Shown: piece after piece, positions 42,818-52,131 of the stretch
How the letters are laid out: each line of letters opens with the position of its first letter
Position numbering within the stretch: the stretch's first letter is position 1
Origin: Salidesulfovibrio onnuriiensis
GTDB taxonomy: Bacteria; Desulfobacterota; Desulfovibrionia; Desulfovibrionales; Desulfovibrionaceae
NCBI RefSeq assembly: GCF_008001235.1
Contig: NZ_CP040751.1
Span: 3,351,501 to 3,415,500, forward strand
DNA: 64,000 bases
Direction of reading: 5' to 3'
Translations under genes and position numbers: made by a program
Notes under the pieces: model-generated
Databases searched by the model: none
Told to the model about the DNA's origin: nothing
The model's input: only the letters and a program-made list of their open reading frames with translations

Positions 42818-43834
42818 ATGGTCGAAGCACGGCTCTGGAAAGGCCTCAAGGACGGCAAGGTGCAGTGCCGGTTGTGCAACCATTTCTGCGCCATCAGGCC
42901 CGGCGAACTGGGCCGGTGCGGGGTGCGCAAGAATGTGGACGGCACACTCCACGCGCTCAACTACGGCAAGATCGCGGCCCTGAATCTGGACCCGGTGGAA
43001 AAGAAGCCGCTCTATCATTTCCAGCCAGGCTCCCGGACCTTTTCCTTTGCCACCATGGGCTGCAACCTGGGATGCAGGTTCTGCCAGAACGCCTCCCTTT
43101 CCCAGCCGCCGCGCACCGGCAGGCCCCCGGCGGGCACCGACATGACCGCCGAGGAGCTGGTGGCGGGCGCCCTGGAACACGGGGCGGCCAGCATTTCCTA
43201 TACCTACTCCGAGCCGACCATCTTTTTCGAGATCATGCAGGATACCGCCCGGCTGGCCGTGGAGCATGGGCTGAAGAACATCATGGTATCCAACGGATTC
43301 ATGAGTTCGGAATGTCTGGAGGAACTGGCCCCGGTCATGCACGCGGCCAACATCGACCTCAAGGGCTTTACCGAGGATTTCTACAAGAAGCAGTGCGACG
43401 CGCGTCTGGCGCCGGTGCTGGACAACCTCAGGCACATCCGGTCCCTGGGCTGGTGGCTGGAGGTCACCACCCTGCTCATCCCCGGGCTCAACGACTCGCG
43501 CTCCGAGCTGGAGTCCATGGCCCGGTTCCTGGCCGAAGAGCTCGGCCCCGAAGTGCCGTGGCATCTCTCGCGCTTCCACCCGGACTACAAGATGCAGGAC
43601 CGCCCCCCCACCAGCGTGGACAGCCTGGAAATGGCCCATGCCATCGGCCGTGAAGCGGGCCTGCATTACGTCTACATCGGCAACGTGCCGGGCAACGACT
43701 ACGCCAAGACCCTCTGCCCCGGCTGCGGAACCGTGCTCATGGACCGACTGGGCTTTTCCGTGGGCGCGAGCCTGATCAGGGACGGCAAATGTACCCGGTG
43801 CGGGCGGGTCATCGACGGGGTGGACCTGGGCTGA
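42818..43834 (+). CDS. amrS: AmmeMemoRadiSam system radical SAM enzyme
   Basis: The 338-residue protein has the cluster motif MGCNLGCRFCQN with Cys82, Cys86 and Cys89, plus an N-terminal CRLCNHFC zinc-like element and a C-terminal CPGCG...CTRCG pair of cysteine motifs. These are diagnostic of the AmrS family, a radical SAM enzyme usually linked to AMMECR1 and MEMO1 proteins. Neither partner gene is in this window. AmrS acts as a pyruvate-formate-lyase-activating-like enzyme with an unknown substrate. AGGGAGGAAGAC lies before the ATG. Confidence 0.92.
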   Translation: MVEARLWKGLKDGKVQCRLCNHFCAIRPGELGRCGVRKNVDGTLHALNYGKIAALNLDPVEKKPLYHFQPGSRTFSFATMGCNLGCRFCQNASLSQPPRTGRPPAGTDMTAEELVAGALEHGAASISYTYSEPTIFFEIMQDTARLAVEHGLKNIMVSNGFMSSECLEELAPVMHAANIDLKGFTEDFYKKQCDARLAPVLDNLRHIRSLGWWLEVTTLLIPGLNDSRSELESMARFLAEELGPEVPWHLSRFHPDYKMQDRPPTSVDSLEMAHAIGREAGLHYVYIGNVPGNDYAKTLCPGCGTVLMDRLGFSVGASLIRDGKCTRCGRVIDGVDLG

Positions 43835-43883
43835 AGGAACTTGCCAAGGGGGGGCATTTCAAGTAGGACATCCCTCCTGACGT

Positions 43884-43960
43884 CGGAGCGTGGCGCAGTT
43901 TGGTAGCGCGCCTGCTTTGGGAGCAGGATGCCGGGAGTTCAAATCTCTCCGCTCCGACCA
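43884..43960 (+). tRNA. tRNA-Pro (anticodon UGG)
   Basis: The 77-base sequence folds as a cloverleaf: acceptor CGGAGCG (43884-43890) with CGCTCCG (43950-43956), anticodon stem CCTGC/GCAGG around loop TTTGGGA giving anticodon TGG, and a GTTCAAAT T-loop. CCA is encoded at 43958-43960 after discriminator A43957. It lies just after amrS and before a terminator. Confidence 0.95.
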
Positions 43961-43970
43961 CGAAAAATAG

Positions 43971-44004
43971 AACGGCCTCAAGCACATGCTTGGGGCCGTT
44001 TTTC
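43971..44004 (+). terminator. Terminator after tRNA-Pro
   Basis: AACGGCCTCAAGCA (43971-43984) with TGCTTGGGGCCGTT (43987-44000), one mismatch, then TTTCATT. Confidence 0.8.
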
Positions 44005-44152
44005 ATTGCACACATTAGAATCATTATAAAATTCCGTACGGCTGTTGTACACGGGCACGGAACACGATACCAATGAAGTATCCTTACCCGCATAATGCCA
44101 GGCGGAGAGGGGATCAGTGTCCATGCCACATTAACAAGCGAGAAACAGCACC

Positions 44153-45868
44153 ATGCCCGAAGTCGATGCAATGGAAATACCCGTGGTCGAAGAAAAGCAA
44201 ACGCCGACCCCGAAGCCCAGGCGCAAGCGCGGCGGCCTCGAATTCAAGATCCTGCTGGTCATCGTCATAGCGGTCACCACGATCCTCTCCGGTTTCGGCG
44301 TGTACGAATACTACACCATGAGAAAGGAACTGACCGCAGAGCTGAACAAGACCGCTGCCAATGCCGCGGAACGGTTGAGCCAGAACCTGGTCACCGCCTT
44401 CTGGGATTTCGATACGGACATGGCGGCGAACGCCCTCATCAGTGAAATGAAGGAGGACGTGGTCCACACCATCCTGGCCACGGAAAAGGACGGGGAAACC
44501 ATCTTCTCGGGCATGACCCGCGACGAGGAGTGGAAGCCCGCCCCCACGGACAAGCCCGTGGAAGGCAGCTTCATCGGCACGACCATGGACGTGACGCGCG
44601 AAGGCAAGGCCATCGGCCACGTCACGGTGCTGCTGACCGAAAAATTCATGCACGAGGCCCTGATGAGCGAGGTCTACCGCATCGCCCTCAAGACCGTGGC
44701 CATCGACCTGGCCATCGTGCTGGTGCTGGCCGTGTTCATCCGCGGCTTTGTCATGGGCCCGCTGGGCCGCATCCAGTCCTTCGCCTCCCGCGTGGGCGAC
44801 GGCGACCTGGCCTGCACCATCGACCCGGGCCGCTATACCGACGAACTCCTGGTGCTCAAGGAGGCCATGGAAAGCATGGTCTGCGCGCTCACGGAAAAAA
44901 TGGAAGAGGTCAAGGAACGCCAGGCCGAGGCCGAGGAGCAGACCCGGCTGGCCAAGGAATCCGCCGAGCAGGCCGAGGAGGCCCGCCTCAAGGCCGAATC
45001 CGCCAAGCAGGAAGGCATGATGCACGCGGCCAGGACTCTGGAGGGAATCGTTTCGCGCATCAACGAATCCGCCAAGCAGATCGGGAAGCAGGTGGATGAA
45101 ACCAGCGAAGGCGCCGCCCGCCAGTCCCAGCGTTCCGCGGAAACCGCCACGGCCATGGAAGAAATGAACGCCACGGTGCTCGAGGTGGCCCGCAACGCTG
45201 GCGAAACCTCGGCCCAGGCAGACGAGGCCCGCGCCAAGGCCCAGGAGGGCGCGGAGATCGTGCGTCAGGCCGTGGAGACCATCGACATGGTGGACGCCAA
45301 GACCGACGAGCTCATGGAAAACATGGCCACCCTGAACACCCTGGCCCAGAACACCGGGCAAATTCTCGGCGTGATCACCGATATTGCCGACCAGACCAAC
45401 CTGCTGGCGCTCAATGCGGCCATCGAGGCGGCGCGCGCCGGTGAAGCCGGGCGCGGGTTCGCCGTGGTGGCGGACGAGGTCCGCAAACTGGCCGAAAAAA
45501 CCATGGACGCCACCAAGCAGGTGGAGGAATCCATCAGAGGCATCCGCTCCAGCGCGGACATGAGCCGTAACACCACCGAGGAGGCCAACTCCGTGGTCAA
45601 GAAGGCCACGGAACTGGCCAGCCAGTCCGGGACGGCCCTGGACCAGATCCTGGAACTGGTGGAAGGGACCTCGGTTCGCATCGCCTCCATCGCCACGGCC
45701 GCAGAACAGCAGTCCGCCACCTCCGAGGAAATCAACCGAAGCGTGGACGAGGTCAACTCCATCACGGGCGAGACTTCGCGCGGCATGGTCGTCGCCGCCC
45801 AGGAGGTGAGCGACCTCAAGTCCCTGGTCAGCGAGCTGGAAAACCTCATCGCCAATCTCAAGCAGTAA
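44153..45868 (+). CDS. Methyl-accepting chemotaxis protein (short periplasmic domain)
   Basis: The 571-residue protein has a polar, basic N-terminus ([10 protein letters not shown]), then membrane segments at about 28-48 and 180-202 flanking a short periplasmic domain, HAMP (about 203-255), a coiled coil, and the MCP signalling tip near residue 412 ([20 protein letters not shown]). The C-terminus (ENLIANLKQ) has no CheR pentapeptide. It transduces stimuli to CheA. The signalling region is identical over 101 bp to the convergent MCP gene at 45942-48017. The start is not certain; AGCGAGAAACAGCACC is a weak ribosome site and an ATG 15 bases further in is possible. Confidence 0.92.
   Translation: MPEVDAMEIPVVEEKQTPTPKPRRKRGGLEFKILLVIVIAVTTILSGFGVYEYYTMRKELTAELNKTAANAAERLSQNLVTAFWDFDTDMAANALISEMKEDVVHTILATEKDGETIFSGMTRDEEWKPAPTDKPVEGSFIGTTMDVTREGKAIGHVTVLLTEKFMHEALMSEVYRIALKTVAIDLAIVLVLAVFIRGFVMGPLGRIQSFASRVGDGDLACTIDPGRYTDELLVLKEAMESMVCALTEKMEEVKERQAEAEEQTRLAKESAEQAEEARLKAESAKQEGMMHAARTLEGIVSRINESAKQIGKQVDETSEGAARQSQRSAETATAMEEMNATVLEVARNAGETSAQADEARAKAQEGAEIVRQAVETIDMVDAKTDELMENMATLNTLAQNTGQILGVITDIADQTNLLALNAAIEAARAGEAGRGFAVVADEVRKLAEKTMDATKQVEESIRGIRSSADMSRNTTEEANSVVKKATELASQSGTALDQILELVEGTSVRIASIATAAEQQSATSEEINRSVDEVNSITGETSRGMVVAAQEVSDLKSLVSELENLIANLKQ
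45386..45486 (+). repeat. 101-bp perfect inverted repeat, copy 1 (MCP tip)
   Basis: Positions 45386-45486 are identical to the reverse complement of 46342-46442. The bases encode the MCP signalling tip in both genes, and third codon positions also match, which the third MCP in this window (22.2 kb) does not share. Confidence 0.95.
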
Positions 45869-45887
45869 CCCGGAATACAAACAAAAA

Positions 45888-45917
45888 AAGGCCGGCGGGA
45901 ATTTCCCGTCGGCCTTG
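45888..45917. terminator. Bidirectional terminator between the convergent MCP genes
   Basis: AAGGCCGGCGGGA with TCCCGTCGGCCTT (one G-U pair). The plus side continues GTTCTTTT. The minus side is followed by a run of T (rc of AAAAAAA at 45883-45889). Confidence 0.85.
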
Positions 45918-45941
45918 TTCTTTTCTCGGCTCAGGATCGTC

Positions 45942-48017
45942 CTATTCCGATCCCCGGGCCTCGTCCTTCATCTCCTGAATCAGATGGGACAGCCCGTTGA
46001 TCTGGTTGGCCAGTTCGGCCACCGCCGAAGCGGTGTCCGCCGCGCCCCGCGCCGTGTCTTCGGTAATGCTGTTGATCTCCTCCACCGAGCGGTTGATCTC
46101 TTCCGAGGTGGCCGACTGTTCCTCGGCGGCGGTGGCAATGCTCTGGATCTGTGAGGCCGAGGCCTCCACCTGGGTCTCAATGGCCTTGAGCGCGCTGCCG
46201 GATTCCTGGGTCAGCTCGGCAACCCGGGCCAGATCCTTCATGGCCACGCCCATGGCGGCCATATTTTCCTTGGAGGCGTTCTGGATGGTGGTGACCACCG
46301 TTCCCACCTCGGTGGTTGCCTGCATGGTCTTTTCCGCCAGCTTGCGGACCTCGTCCGCCACCACGGCGAACCCGCGCCCGGCTTCACCGGCGCGCGCCGC
46401 CTCGATGGCCGCATTGAGCGCCAGCAGGTTGGTCTGGTCGGCTATGTCGTTGATGACGTTCATGACGCTGCCGATGGATTCCACCTCGGTTCCCAGGCGG
46501 TTCATGCTCTCACGCAGCTGCTCGGTGCGGGACCGGGTCGCCTCCATGGCTTCCACGGCCTGCTGCACCACATGCATGCCCTCGCTGGCCTTTTGCTGGG
46601 CGTCCTTGCCCACCTCTGCGGCCTGGGAGGAGTTGCGGGCCACTTCCAGCACAGTGGCGTTCATCTCCTCCATGGCCGTGGCCGTGGAATGAACGCGCTC
46701 GCTCTGGATGTCGGTGCCCCGGTGGATCTCGTCGGACTGGCGGGAAATGGCCTCGGAGGTACGGCGCACCTCCTCCACGAAATCCTCCAGACGACGGGCG
46801 GCATCCAGCATGCCCTGGCTCTTGGCGCGCTCGGCCAGAGCCTTGGCTTCCTGCGCCTCGGCCGTGGCCTTTTCCGCGGCAAGGGCCTTTTCCTCGGCCT
46901 CCTCGGTCTTGTGGCTCACCTCACGGATCTTCTCCTTGAGGGTAGTCACCATGATCCGCAGGGCGTCGGAAAGATCACCGATCTCGTCGGTGCGGCGCAC
47001 GGCCAACTGACGGTCGAGATCGCCCTCGGCCACGGCCTTGGCGAAAAGCACGCTCTGGCTCAGGGCCCGGGTGATGCCACGCACGAACACGAAGCCCACG
47101 CCAACGCCCAGGGCCAACAGCAGCAGACTGCTGAGCACGGTGGTCATGAGCGCGGAGTTCATGTCGCTGAACAGTTCGGCATGGCTGGCCTCGGTGACCA
47201 GGTACCAGTCCAGTTCGGGAATGTACTTGGTCATGACCGAAACCGTGTCGTCGCCCGTGTCATAGGAAAAACGGGATTCGCCCTTGTTGAAGATGTTGAC
47301 CAGATGTCCCGTGTAGCCGGGCTGGGTGTTCAGGTTTTCGCTGTTGATCAGGGCCTTGTCCGCATGCAGGCGGATCACGCCCTTGCTGTCCACCATGAAG
47401 GTGGAACCGTGCTGCCCGATGGTCATGCCCGTAATGGTGTTGACGAATTCGTCCAGGCCGATGGCGATGGAGGTCAGGCCGAGAAACTCGCCGTGGTCCT
47501 CGATTCGCCGGTTGATGAAGGCGATGGACCCGAAATCCTTGTGATTGACGTAGACGTTAATGCCCAGGGTCTGGCCGCTCTGCTTGAAGGCCGGAAACCA
47601 GGAATCCTTGTCCCCGCCCACCGTGCGCCGCTTCTGCTCTCCCCCGGAATATTCGTGGTAGATCTTGGTGCCCCAGGAAACAAAGGAGCAGCCGTAGGTC
47701 TTGTAATGGTTGGCCACGGTGGCCAGGAGTCCGTAGGCCTGGGCATACTCCTCTTCCGGCTCGCCCTGCTTGATCCAATCCAGAAAAAAGGGATCATTGG
47801 CCACGATGGCGAGCCCGGCCGTGGGCTCCAGCAGCTTCTTGTCCACCACCCCGATGATGTTGCCCACCGTGGCGGGCATCTGCACCTCGAAAAGCTGCTT
47901 TTCCAGGCTCTGGCGAGCCATGAGGTTGTTGATGAGGGTGATGACCACACAGGACACCACCAGCAAGACAATCACGATGAGATTGAGCTTCTGACCTATC
48001 TTGAAATTCATGCGCAT
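45942..48017 (-). CDS. Methyl-accepting chemotaxis protein with dCache-type sensor
   Basis: The ATG at 48017 follows GGAGGAAAACCAT. The 691-residue protein has a membrane segment at about 13-32, a large periplasmic domain to about 283 with the dCache look ([42 protein letters not shown]), a second membrane segment at about 285-308, HAMP, and the MCP hairpin. The C-terminus, KDEARGSE, lacks a CheR pentapeptide. dCache sensors bind small organic ligands such as amino acids or carboxylates. Its tip is DNA-identical to the neighbouring MCP. It is convergent with that gene across the shared terminator. Confidence 0.93.
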   Translation of the reverse strand: MRMNFKIGQKLNLIVIVLLVVSCVVITLINNLMARQSLEKQLFEVQMPATVGNIIGVVDKKLLEPTAGLAIVANDPFFLDWIKQGEPEEEYAQAYGLLATVANHYKTYGCSFVSWGTKIYHEYSGGEQKRRTVGGDKDSWFPAFKQSGQTLGINVYVNHKDFGSIAFINRRIEDHGEFLGLTSIAIGLDEFVNTITGMTIGQHGSTFMVDSKGVIRLHADKALINSENLNTQPGYTGHLVNIFNKGESRFSYDTGDDTVSVMTKYIPELDWYLVTEASHAELFSDMNSALMTTVLSSLLLLALGVGVGFVFVRGITRALSQSVLFAKAVAEGDLDRQLAVRRTDEIGDLSDALRIMVTTLKEKIREVSHKTEEAEEKALAAEKATAEAQEAKALAERAKSQGMLDAARRLEDFVEEVRRTSEAISRQSDEIHRGTDIQSERVHSTATAMEEMNATVLEVARNSSQAAEVGKDAQQKASEGMHVVQQAVEAMEATRSRTEQLRESMNRLGTEVESIGSVMNVINDIADQTNLLALNAAIEAARAGEAGRGFAVVADEVRKLAEKTMQATTEVGTVVTTIQNASKENMAAMGVAMKDLARVAELTQESGSALKAIETQVEASASQIQSIATAAEEQSATSEEINRSVEEINSITEDTARGAADTASAVAELANQINGLSHLIQEMKDEARGSE
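46342..46442 (-). repeat. 101-bp perfect inverted repeat, copy 2 (MCP tip)
   Basis: Reverse complement identical to 45386-45486. The two copies are about 0.96 kb apart and face opposite directions. Confidence 0.95.
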
Positions 48018-48229
48018 ATGGTTTTCCTCCGCTAATTCCTTAGGAAGCTAAGAAGGGTGCCTACAGCAGGAAAAAAGTTTTCTCAATACCAATGAAGACA
48101 AAATTATCAGGCCGAATTGTCCGCCTCTCCATTGCCGTCCTTCTAAACCATGGAAATCAATGAGAACAACGCCACGGCTTCTTTTCACGCAATTGCCACA
48201 CTTCCGTGCCCTTGGCGGCCCGACGCGCA

Positions 48230-48257
48230 TTGACTCTCGGCCTTCAGGCCATACTAT
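48230..48257 (+). promoter_or_regulatory. Promoter candidate for the small Cys-pair membrane protein
   Basis: TTGACT (48230-48235) and TACTAT (48252-48257) are spaced 16 bases, about 35 bases before the ATG at 48293. Confidence 0.5.
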
Positions 48258-48292
48258 ATATAGAGAAGGTAATTTCAGCGGAGGTGGCAGCC

Positions 48293-48523
48293 ATGATCAG
48301 GGCTCTCTGCAAATTGTGCGATATTTCGAATCGCCTGAACCTGCAGGACATCGCCTACCTGATGTTCATCACGGGAGGCGTGTTGGCGCTCTTCTCGCTG
48401 GTCGTCTGGCCGCTGATCCTCGTCAGCCCGGTTCTGTTCGCCCTCGGCCTTGTCATGGCCTTCAGCAAAAAGACGTGCACCGCCTGCGGGCTGCCGCCCG
48501 AACACACCCAGGATTCGGGGTGA
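48293..48523 (+). CDS. Small two-helix membrane protein with CxxC pairs
   Basis: The ATG at 48293 is preferred because GGAGG lies eight bases ahead; the longer frame from 48206 would begin inside the promoter. The 76-residue product has Cys6/Cys9 (CKLC), two membrane helices (about 20-36 and 38-57), and Cys62/Cys65 (CTAC) near the C-terminus. The paired CxxC motifs on either side of a membrane hairpin may bind zinc or form disulfides. It is monocistronic and ended by a hairpin. No family is recognised. Confidence 0.62.
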   Translation: MIRALCKLCDISNRLNLQDIAYLMFITGGVLALFSLVVWPLILVSPVLFALGLVMAFSKKTCTACGLPPEHTQDSG

Positions 48524-48550
48524 ACCGGCTCCGGTCCACAAAACATGAAA

Positions 48551-48586
48551 AAGCCCGGCTGCACACATGCGGCCGGGCTTGCTTTT
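48551..48586. terminator. Bidirectional terminator between the small membrane gene and the MFS gene
   Basis: AAGCCCGGC (48551-48559) with GCCGGGCTT (48572-48580), then GCTTTTG on the plus strand; a T-run (rc of GAAAAAG upstream) serves the minus-strand MFS gene. Confidence 0.75.
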
Positions 48587-48600
48587 GTATTTTGCTACGA

Positions 48601-50001
48601 TCAGCGGCGCTCCACCGGGTCGCCCAGGCGGCGCAGGGGCTTGCCCGCAAACAGGTTGGCCTCGATATCCTCCAGGGGCCTGTCCTTGGTTTCGGGCAGA
48701 AAGATGAAGGCCGCCGCCATGCAGCCCACGGTCATGCAGGCATAGAGCAGATAGATGGGCCCCAGGCCCACCGCATGACGCAGGGCCAGGTAGGTCCCGG
48801 AAACCAGCAGGTTCATGCCCCAGTTCATGCAGCTCCCCAGGGCCATGCCCGGGCCGCGCACCTTGAGGGGAAACAGCTCGCCCAGCATGACCCAGGGCAC
48901 GCCGCCCAGGCTGCAGGTAAAGAAAAGCACATAGGACAGGATGCTCGCGAGCCGCACCCAGCGCAGGTCAACGCCCGGGGGAAACGCGCCCATGTAGCTG
49001 CCCCCCAGCGCGCACAGGCAGAGCACGGACAGGGCGCTGCCCCAGAGCAGCAGCTTGCGGCGGCCCAGCCTTTCCACGAGCACGGACCCCGGAATGACCG
49101 AGGCCACGTTCATGACCCCGAGCAGGGTGGCGGCAAAGAGCGCCCCGCCGCCCGCCTCGAACCCGGCCGCCTCGAACACCTGGGTGGCATAGCAGGTCAC
49201 AGCGGCCACGCCCGCGGCCTGTTGCATGAAAAAAAGCCCGGCTCCGGCCAGGGCCAGAGGCAGGTAGCGCCGACTCAGCAGGCTTGCCCATCCGCCCGAG
49301 CCGTGCCCCAGCGTCTCGTGGATGCTCCGGATTTCCCGCTCCACGTCCTGCCGGCCCAGGGTCAGGCGCAGCACGTTGCGCGCCTCCTGATCGTTGCCGC
49401 CCAGCACCAGCATGCGCGGGCTGTTGGGTGCCTTGAGCATGCCCAGCCCGAGAACGGCGGCCAGGGCAAACTCCGCGCCGCAGACCCAGCGCCAGAGCTC
49501 CCCGCCGCCGAGCAGCCAGAAGGTCCCGAAGGAAAGCAGGAAGCCGAAGCTGATGGCGGCCTGAAAAAAGAACAGGGCCGTGCCCCGGATCTCGGGAGGC
49601 GATATCTCCGAGACATACATGGGTACGATGACCGCCGAGATGCCGACGGCCACGCCCACGAGCATCTTGCCGCCGAATCCGAAGGCATAGGTCGAGGACA
49701 GGGCCACGCACAGCGAGCCCAGCCCGAAAAGCATGGCGCAGAGGATGATGGACTCCCTGCGCCCGAACCGGGTGGCCATGAAGCTGGCCAGCACGGCCCC
49801 GGCAAGCCCTCCCCAGAAAATGCCGCTCACGAGCAGCCCGGTCAGGCCATGATCCGAGGCGCCCAAACCATAGACAGCCGCCATGTGCCCCAAGGCGCTG
49901 GAAGTCAGGCCTATGTCGAAGCCCAGCAGCAGCCCGGCAATGGAGGCCAGCCCGGCCACGGCAAAGACATAGGTTTTGTTGATGGTCGTATTATCAGACA
50001 T
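48601..50001 (-). CDS. MFS sugar porter family transporter
   Basis: The ATG at 50001 follows GAGGAAATC; the longer frame reads through the Rrf2 terminator. The 466-residue protein has about twelve membrane segments and sugar-porter signatures: FDIGLTSSALGH near the start, GRRESIILCA after helix 2, VPMYVSEISPPEIRG (PESPR-like) after helix 4, and FLPETKDRPLEDIE near the end. It probably moves a hexose or related polyol by proton symport, though the substrate is unknown. A hairpin terminator separates it from the upstream Rrf2 gene. Confidence 0.9.
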   Translation of the reverse strand: MSDNTTINKTYVFAVAGLASIAGLLLGFDIGLTSSALGHMAAVYGLGASDHGLTGLLVSGIFWGGLAGAVLASFMATRFGRRESIILCAMLFGLGSLCVALSSTYAFGFGGKMLVGVAVGISAVIVPMYVSEISPPEIRGTALFFFQAAISFGFLLSFGTFWLLGGGELWRWVCGAEFALAAVLGLGMLKAPNSPRMLVLGGNDQEARNVLRLTLGRQDVEREIRSIHETLGHGSGGWASLLSRRYLPLALAGAGLFFMQQAAGVAAVTCYATQVFEAAGFEAGGGALFAATLLGVMNVASVIPGSVLVERLGRRKLLLWGSALSVLCLCALGGSYMGAFPPGVDLRWVRLASILSYVLFFTCSLGGVPWVMLGELFPLKVRGPGMALGSCMNWGMNLLVSGTYLALRHAVGLGPIYLLYACMTVGCMAAAFIFLPETKDRPLEDIEANLFAGKPLRRLGDPVERR

Positions 50002-50091
50002 GATTTCCTCATGGACTTGCGAGAGACGAAATGCACTCCCGCGACATGCGGGATTTACCCCAGCCGAGGGATTTCGACAACCCGTCGGGTC

Positions 50092-50120
50092 AAAAAAAAG
50101 GCCCGCACACAGTGCGGGCC
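50092..50120 (-). terminator. Terminator of the Rrf2 gene
   Basis: On the minus strand GGCCCGCAC-TGT-GTGCGGGCC is followed by a run of seven T. Confidence 0.85.
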
Positions 50121-50146
50121 GCAATCACTTTTTATCGATCAAAAAG

Positions 50147-50593
50147 TTACTTCAGAGGGGGATTGATATTCTCGGGGCTCTCACATTTTTCAATGCCGCT
50201 GAGCAAATCGGCAAGGGAAATCTCGTTCAGGGTGTCATACATGGCGTCCGAGGCCCGCACCCAGAGATTCCGGGTGACACAGTCCTCGAAACGGGGACAT
50301 GCCGACCGCTTGCTCTTACATTCCACCAGGGAGAAATCCCCTTCCAGCACCCGGACGATTTCCCCCACCAGGATATCCTCGGGCTGCTTGGCCAGCATGT
50401 GGCCGCCCTTGGGCCCACGCTTGCTGCGGATGAAACCAGCCTGTTTGAGCTCGCGAATGAGCTTTTCCAAATACTTCACGGATACGCCCTGTCGATGGGC
50501 GATATCACTGATCCTCACCGGCTTTTCCGCACCGTTCTGGGCGATGTCCAGAGCCATGCGGGTGCCGTACCTACTTCTCGTCGTCAATTTCAT
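50147..50593 (-). CDS. Rrf2-family [Fe-S]-type transcriptional regulator
   Basis: The ATG at 50593 (GAGGTAAAACC upstream) gives 148 residues. The winged helix opens MKLTTRSRYGTRMALDIAQN, as in IscR-type regulators, with GVSVKYLEKLIRELKQAGFI in the recognition region. Cys92, Cys99 and Cys105 (CKSKRSACPRFEDC) match the IscR cluster ligands closely, so it likely senses iron-sulfur or redox status. No isc or suf operon is adjacent, so its targets are unlinked or it acts on its own operon. It has its own terminator and a GC-poor promoter region upstream. Confidence 0.9.
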   Translation of the reverse strand: MKLTTRSRYGTRMALDIAQNGAEKPVRISDIAHRQGVSVKYLEKLIRELKQAGFIRSKRGPKGGHMLAKQPEDILVGEIVRVLEGDFSLVECKSKRSACPRFEDCVTRNLWVRASDAMYDTLNEISLADLLSGIEKCESPENINPPLK

Positions 50594-50770
50594 TGGTTTT
50601 ACCTCACTGCCCTCAGGCAGGAACAATTAACAGATGTGCAAGTCACCTGTCCACCTGTTCATACGTTTTTTTACACATCAATACAGACTTTGATGGTATA
50701 AAAAACGCCGTCCTAAATCAAGCGAGAGACAACAGAGATAAAACATTGCTAATACGCCGTAGACACGGAA

Positions 50771-51364
50771 CTATTTTTTCCGCGAGCGCAGGTAGGCAAT
50801 GATCCCGGCAATACCGATGAGATAGCCGAAACCCGCCGCGACTTCCTTGAGTCCAGGGTCCTCATTGTGCATTTCCGCGATCATTTTCTTCAGGGGAGCC
50901 ACTTCTTCCACAACCACTTTTTTCACAGCCCTTCGGACAACATTCTCGAGTTTTTCTGCATTTTCCACAGGCAGGCTCGACACCTCCACCGGCGCAGCGG
51001 ATTCTTCAACAACCGGTTCATCGCCTCCCCCGTACTCCGAATATTCAATCACCCACTCGGATCGATGGCCCTGGCTGGCGTCGAGGACAAGGCGCAGGTT
51101 CATCTTCTTGTCCCGCGCCTCCTGGGGGATGGAAAAAGAAAAACTGCCGTTGTCGTCCGTAACCCCACTCAAAAGCACTGCGCCGGTCTCGGCGTCCAAC
51201 ACGTGTACGCTGCCGCCCTGAACCCGTTTGGTCTTGCTGAACCCGCACTCCGCATGCACGGTATCGCCCTCGACGTAGGCGAAGATGTTCACCTTGTGTG
51301 CATGGGCCGGCGCGGAAAGACAGAAGACCAACAAAAACAACAAAGGAAAAAGTCGTTTGATCAT
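50771..51364 (-). CDS. Nickel/cobalt transport accessory protein, NikL/CbiL-like
   Basis: The ATG at 51364 is seven bases after GGAG. An ATG at 51370 is too close to it. The 197-residue protein has a signal peptide (LFPLLFLLVFCLSAPAHAH) followed by a His-rich mature start (HKVNIFAYVEGDTVHAECGF), a beta-rich middle (DNGSFSFSIP), a helical hinge rich in Val and Glu, and a C-terminal membrane helix (FGYLIGIAGIIAYLRSRK). This matches the NikL/CbiL-type accessory subunits that replace CbiN in some nickel and cobalt ECF transporters. It lies 17 bases after cbiM. No NikQ/NikO or CbiQ/CbiO genes follow. Confidence 0.72.
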   Translation of the reverse strand: MIKRLFPLLFLLVFCLSAPAHAHKVNIFAYVEGDTVHAECGFSKTKRVQGGSVHVLDAETGAVLLSGVTDDNGSFSFSIPQEARDKKMNLRLVLDASQGHRSEWVIEYSEYGGGDEPVVEESAAPVEVSSLPVENAEKLENVVRRAVKKVVVEEVAPLKKMIAEMHNEDPGLKEVAAGFGYLIGIAGIIAYLRSRKK

Positions 51365-51381
51365 GAACATACTCCAAGGAA

Positions 51382-51987
51382 TCAGGCGGCGACGCCCTTG
51401 AGGATTTCGGGTTTGACCCGGGACAGGAAGGAATAGACGAAGCCGGTGACCACTCCCTCGATGGCCATGACCGGCAGGTGAACCAGGAACAGGGCCTTGG
51501 CCGCAGGCAGGAATTCATCGCCCGAAAGCGCCAGCGCCCCCGAAGTCAGCACCGTGCTCATCAGCACGGCCAGAAAGCCCACGCAGAAGGCCCCGGCAAA
51601 GCGGCTGCCGTTGCCGCGGCGCAGCATGGGACGGAACAGGTAAAAGCAGAGCACGGCCGGTGCGGCCATGTTGAAGGTGTTCAGCCCCAGGACCGTCAGG
51701 CCTCCATACTGGAAAAGCACCGCCTGAAGCAGCAGGGCCACGAAGATGGACGGGAACGCGGCCCATCCCAACACCACGCCCAGGAGCCCGTTGAGAATCA
51801 GGTGCGCGCTGCTCACCCCCACGGGCACATGCACCAGGGAGGCCACGAAAAACGCCGCGGACAGGATGGCCACGCTCATGATGCGGTCATAGTCCACATG
51901 CTTGAGCCCCATGCCTATACCGCCCGCAGCCAGGACAGCGCCGCTCACCAGCACCGGTGCGCTCAGAACCCCTTCGGAAATGTGCAT
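51382..51987 (-). CDS. cbiM: Nickel/cobalt ECF transporter S component, CbiM/NikM
   Basis: The 201-residue protein begins MHISEG; residue His2 with the free N-terminal amine is the metal ligand in CbiM/NikM proteins. About six membrane segments follow, with VHVPVGVSSAHLILNGLLG and the block FNMAAPAVLCFYLFRPMLRR characteristic of the family. GGGGGGAGGA precedes the ATG. It works with an ATPase and T protein (CbiQO/NikQO) to import nickel or cobalt; these must be encoded elsewhere since no such gene is in the neighbourhood. NikL-like follows. A dyad upstream (see regulatory entry) could be a nickel-responsive site. Confidence 0.92.
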   Translation of the reverse strand: MHISEGVLSAPVLVSGAVLAAGGIGMGLKHVDYDRIMSVAILSAAFFVASLVHVPVGVSSAHLILNGLLGVVLGWAAFPSIFVALLLQAVLFQYGGLTVLGLNTFNMAAPAVLCFYLFRPMLRRGNGSRFAGAFCVGFLAVLMSTVLTSGALALSGDEFLPAAKALFLVHLPVMAIEGVVTGFVYSFLSRVKPEILKGVAA

Positions 51988-52005
51988 TCCTCCCCCCTTT
52001 CGTGC

Positions 52006-52053
52006 GTGTTAAAAAAACAGGATACGTATACACGATGCGCCGCGAAACAACAA
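52006..52053 (-). promoter_or_regulatory. cbiM promoter with a GTGTTAA...TATACAC dyad
   Basis: On the minus strand TTGTTG (rc of 52048-52053) and TATACG (rc of 52025-52030) are spaced 17 bases. GTGTTAA (52006-52012) and TATACAC (52027-52033) form an imperfect dyad of GTGT...ACAC type with a 14-base gap that overlaps the -10. The outline resembles NikR sites of delta-proteobacteria, but the inner bases of the right half differ, so this is a hypothesis. Confidence 0.4.
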
Positions 52054-52131
52054 GGCGTATGCAGGATAGTATAGGGCAATTAAAAAGCTGACCCCAATCA
52101 AAAAGGAGGGAATTCGGCAGGTTGCGAGAGG

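Noticed and set aside
48160-50166. 668-residue plus-strand frame opposite the MFS gene
   Set aside because: Antisense shadow of the MFS gene, His/Gln/Gly-rich, overlapping two terminators and another gene.
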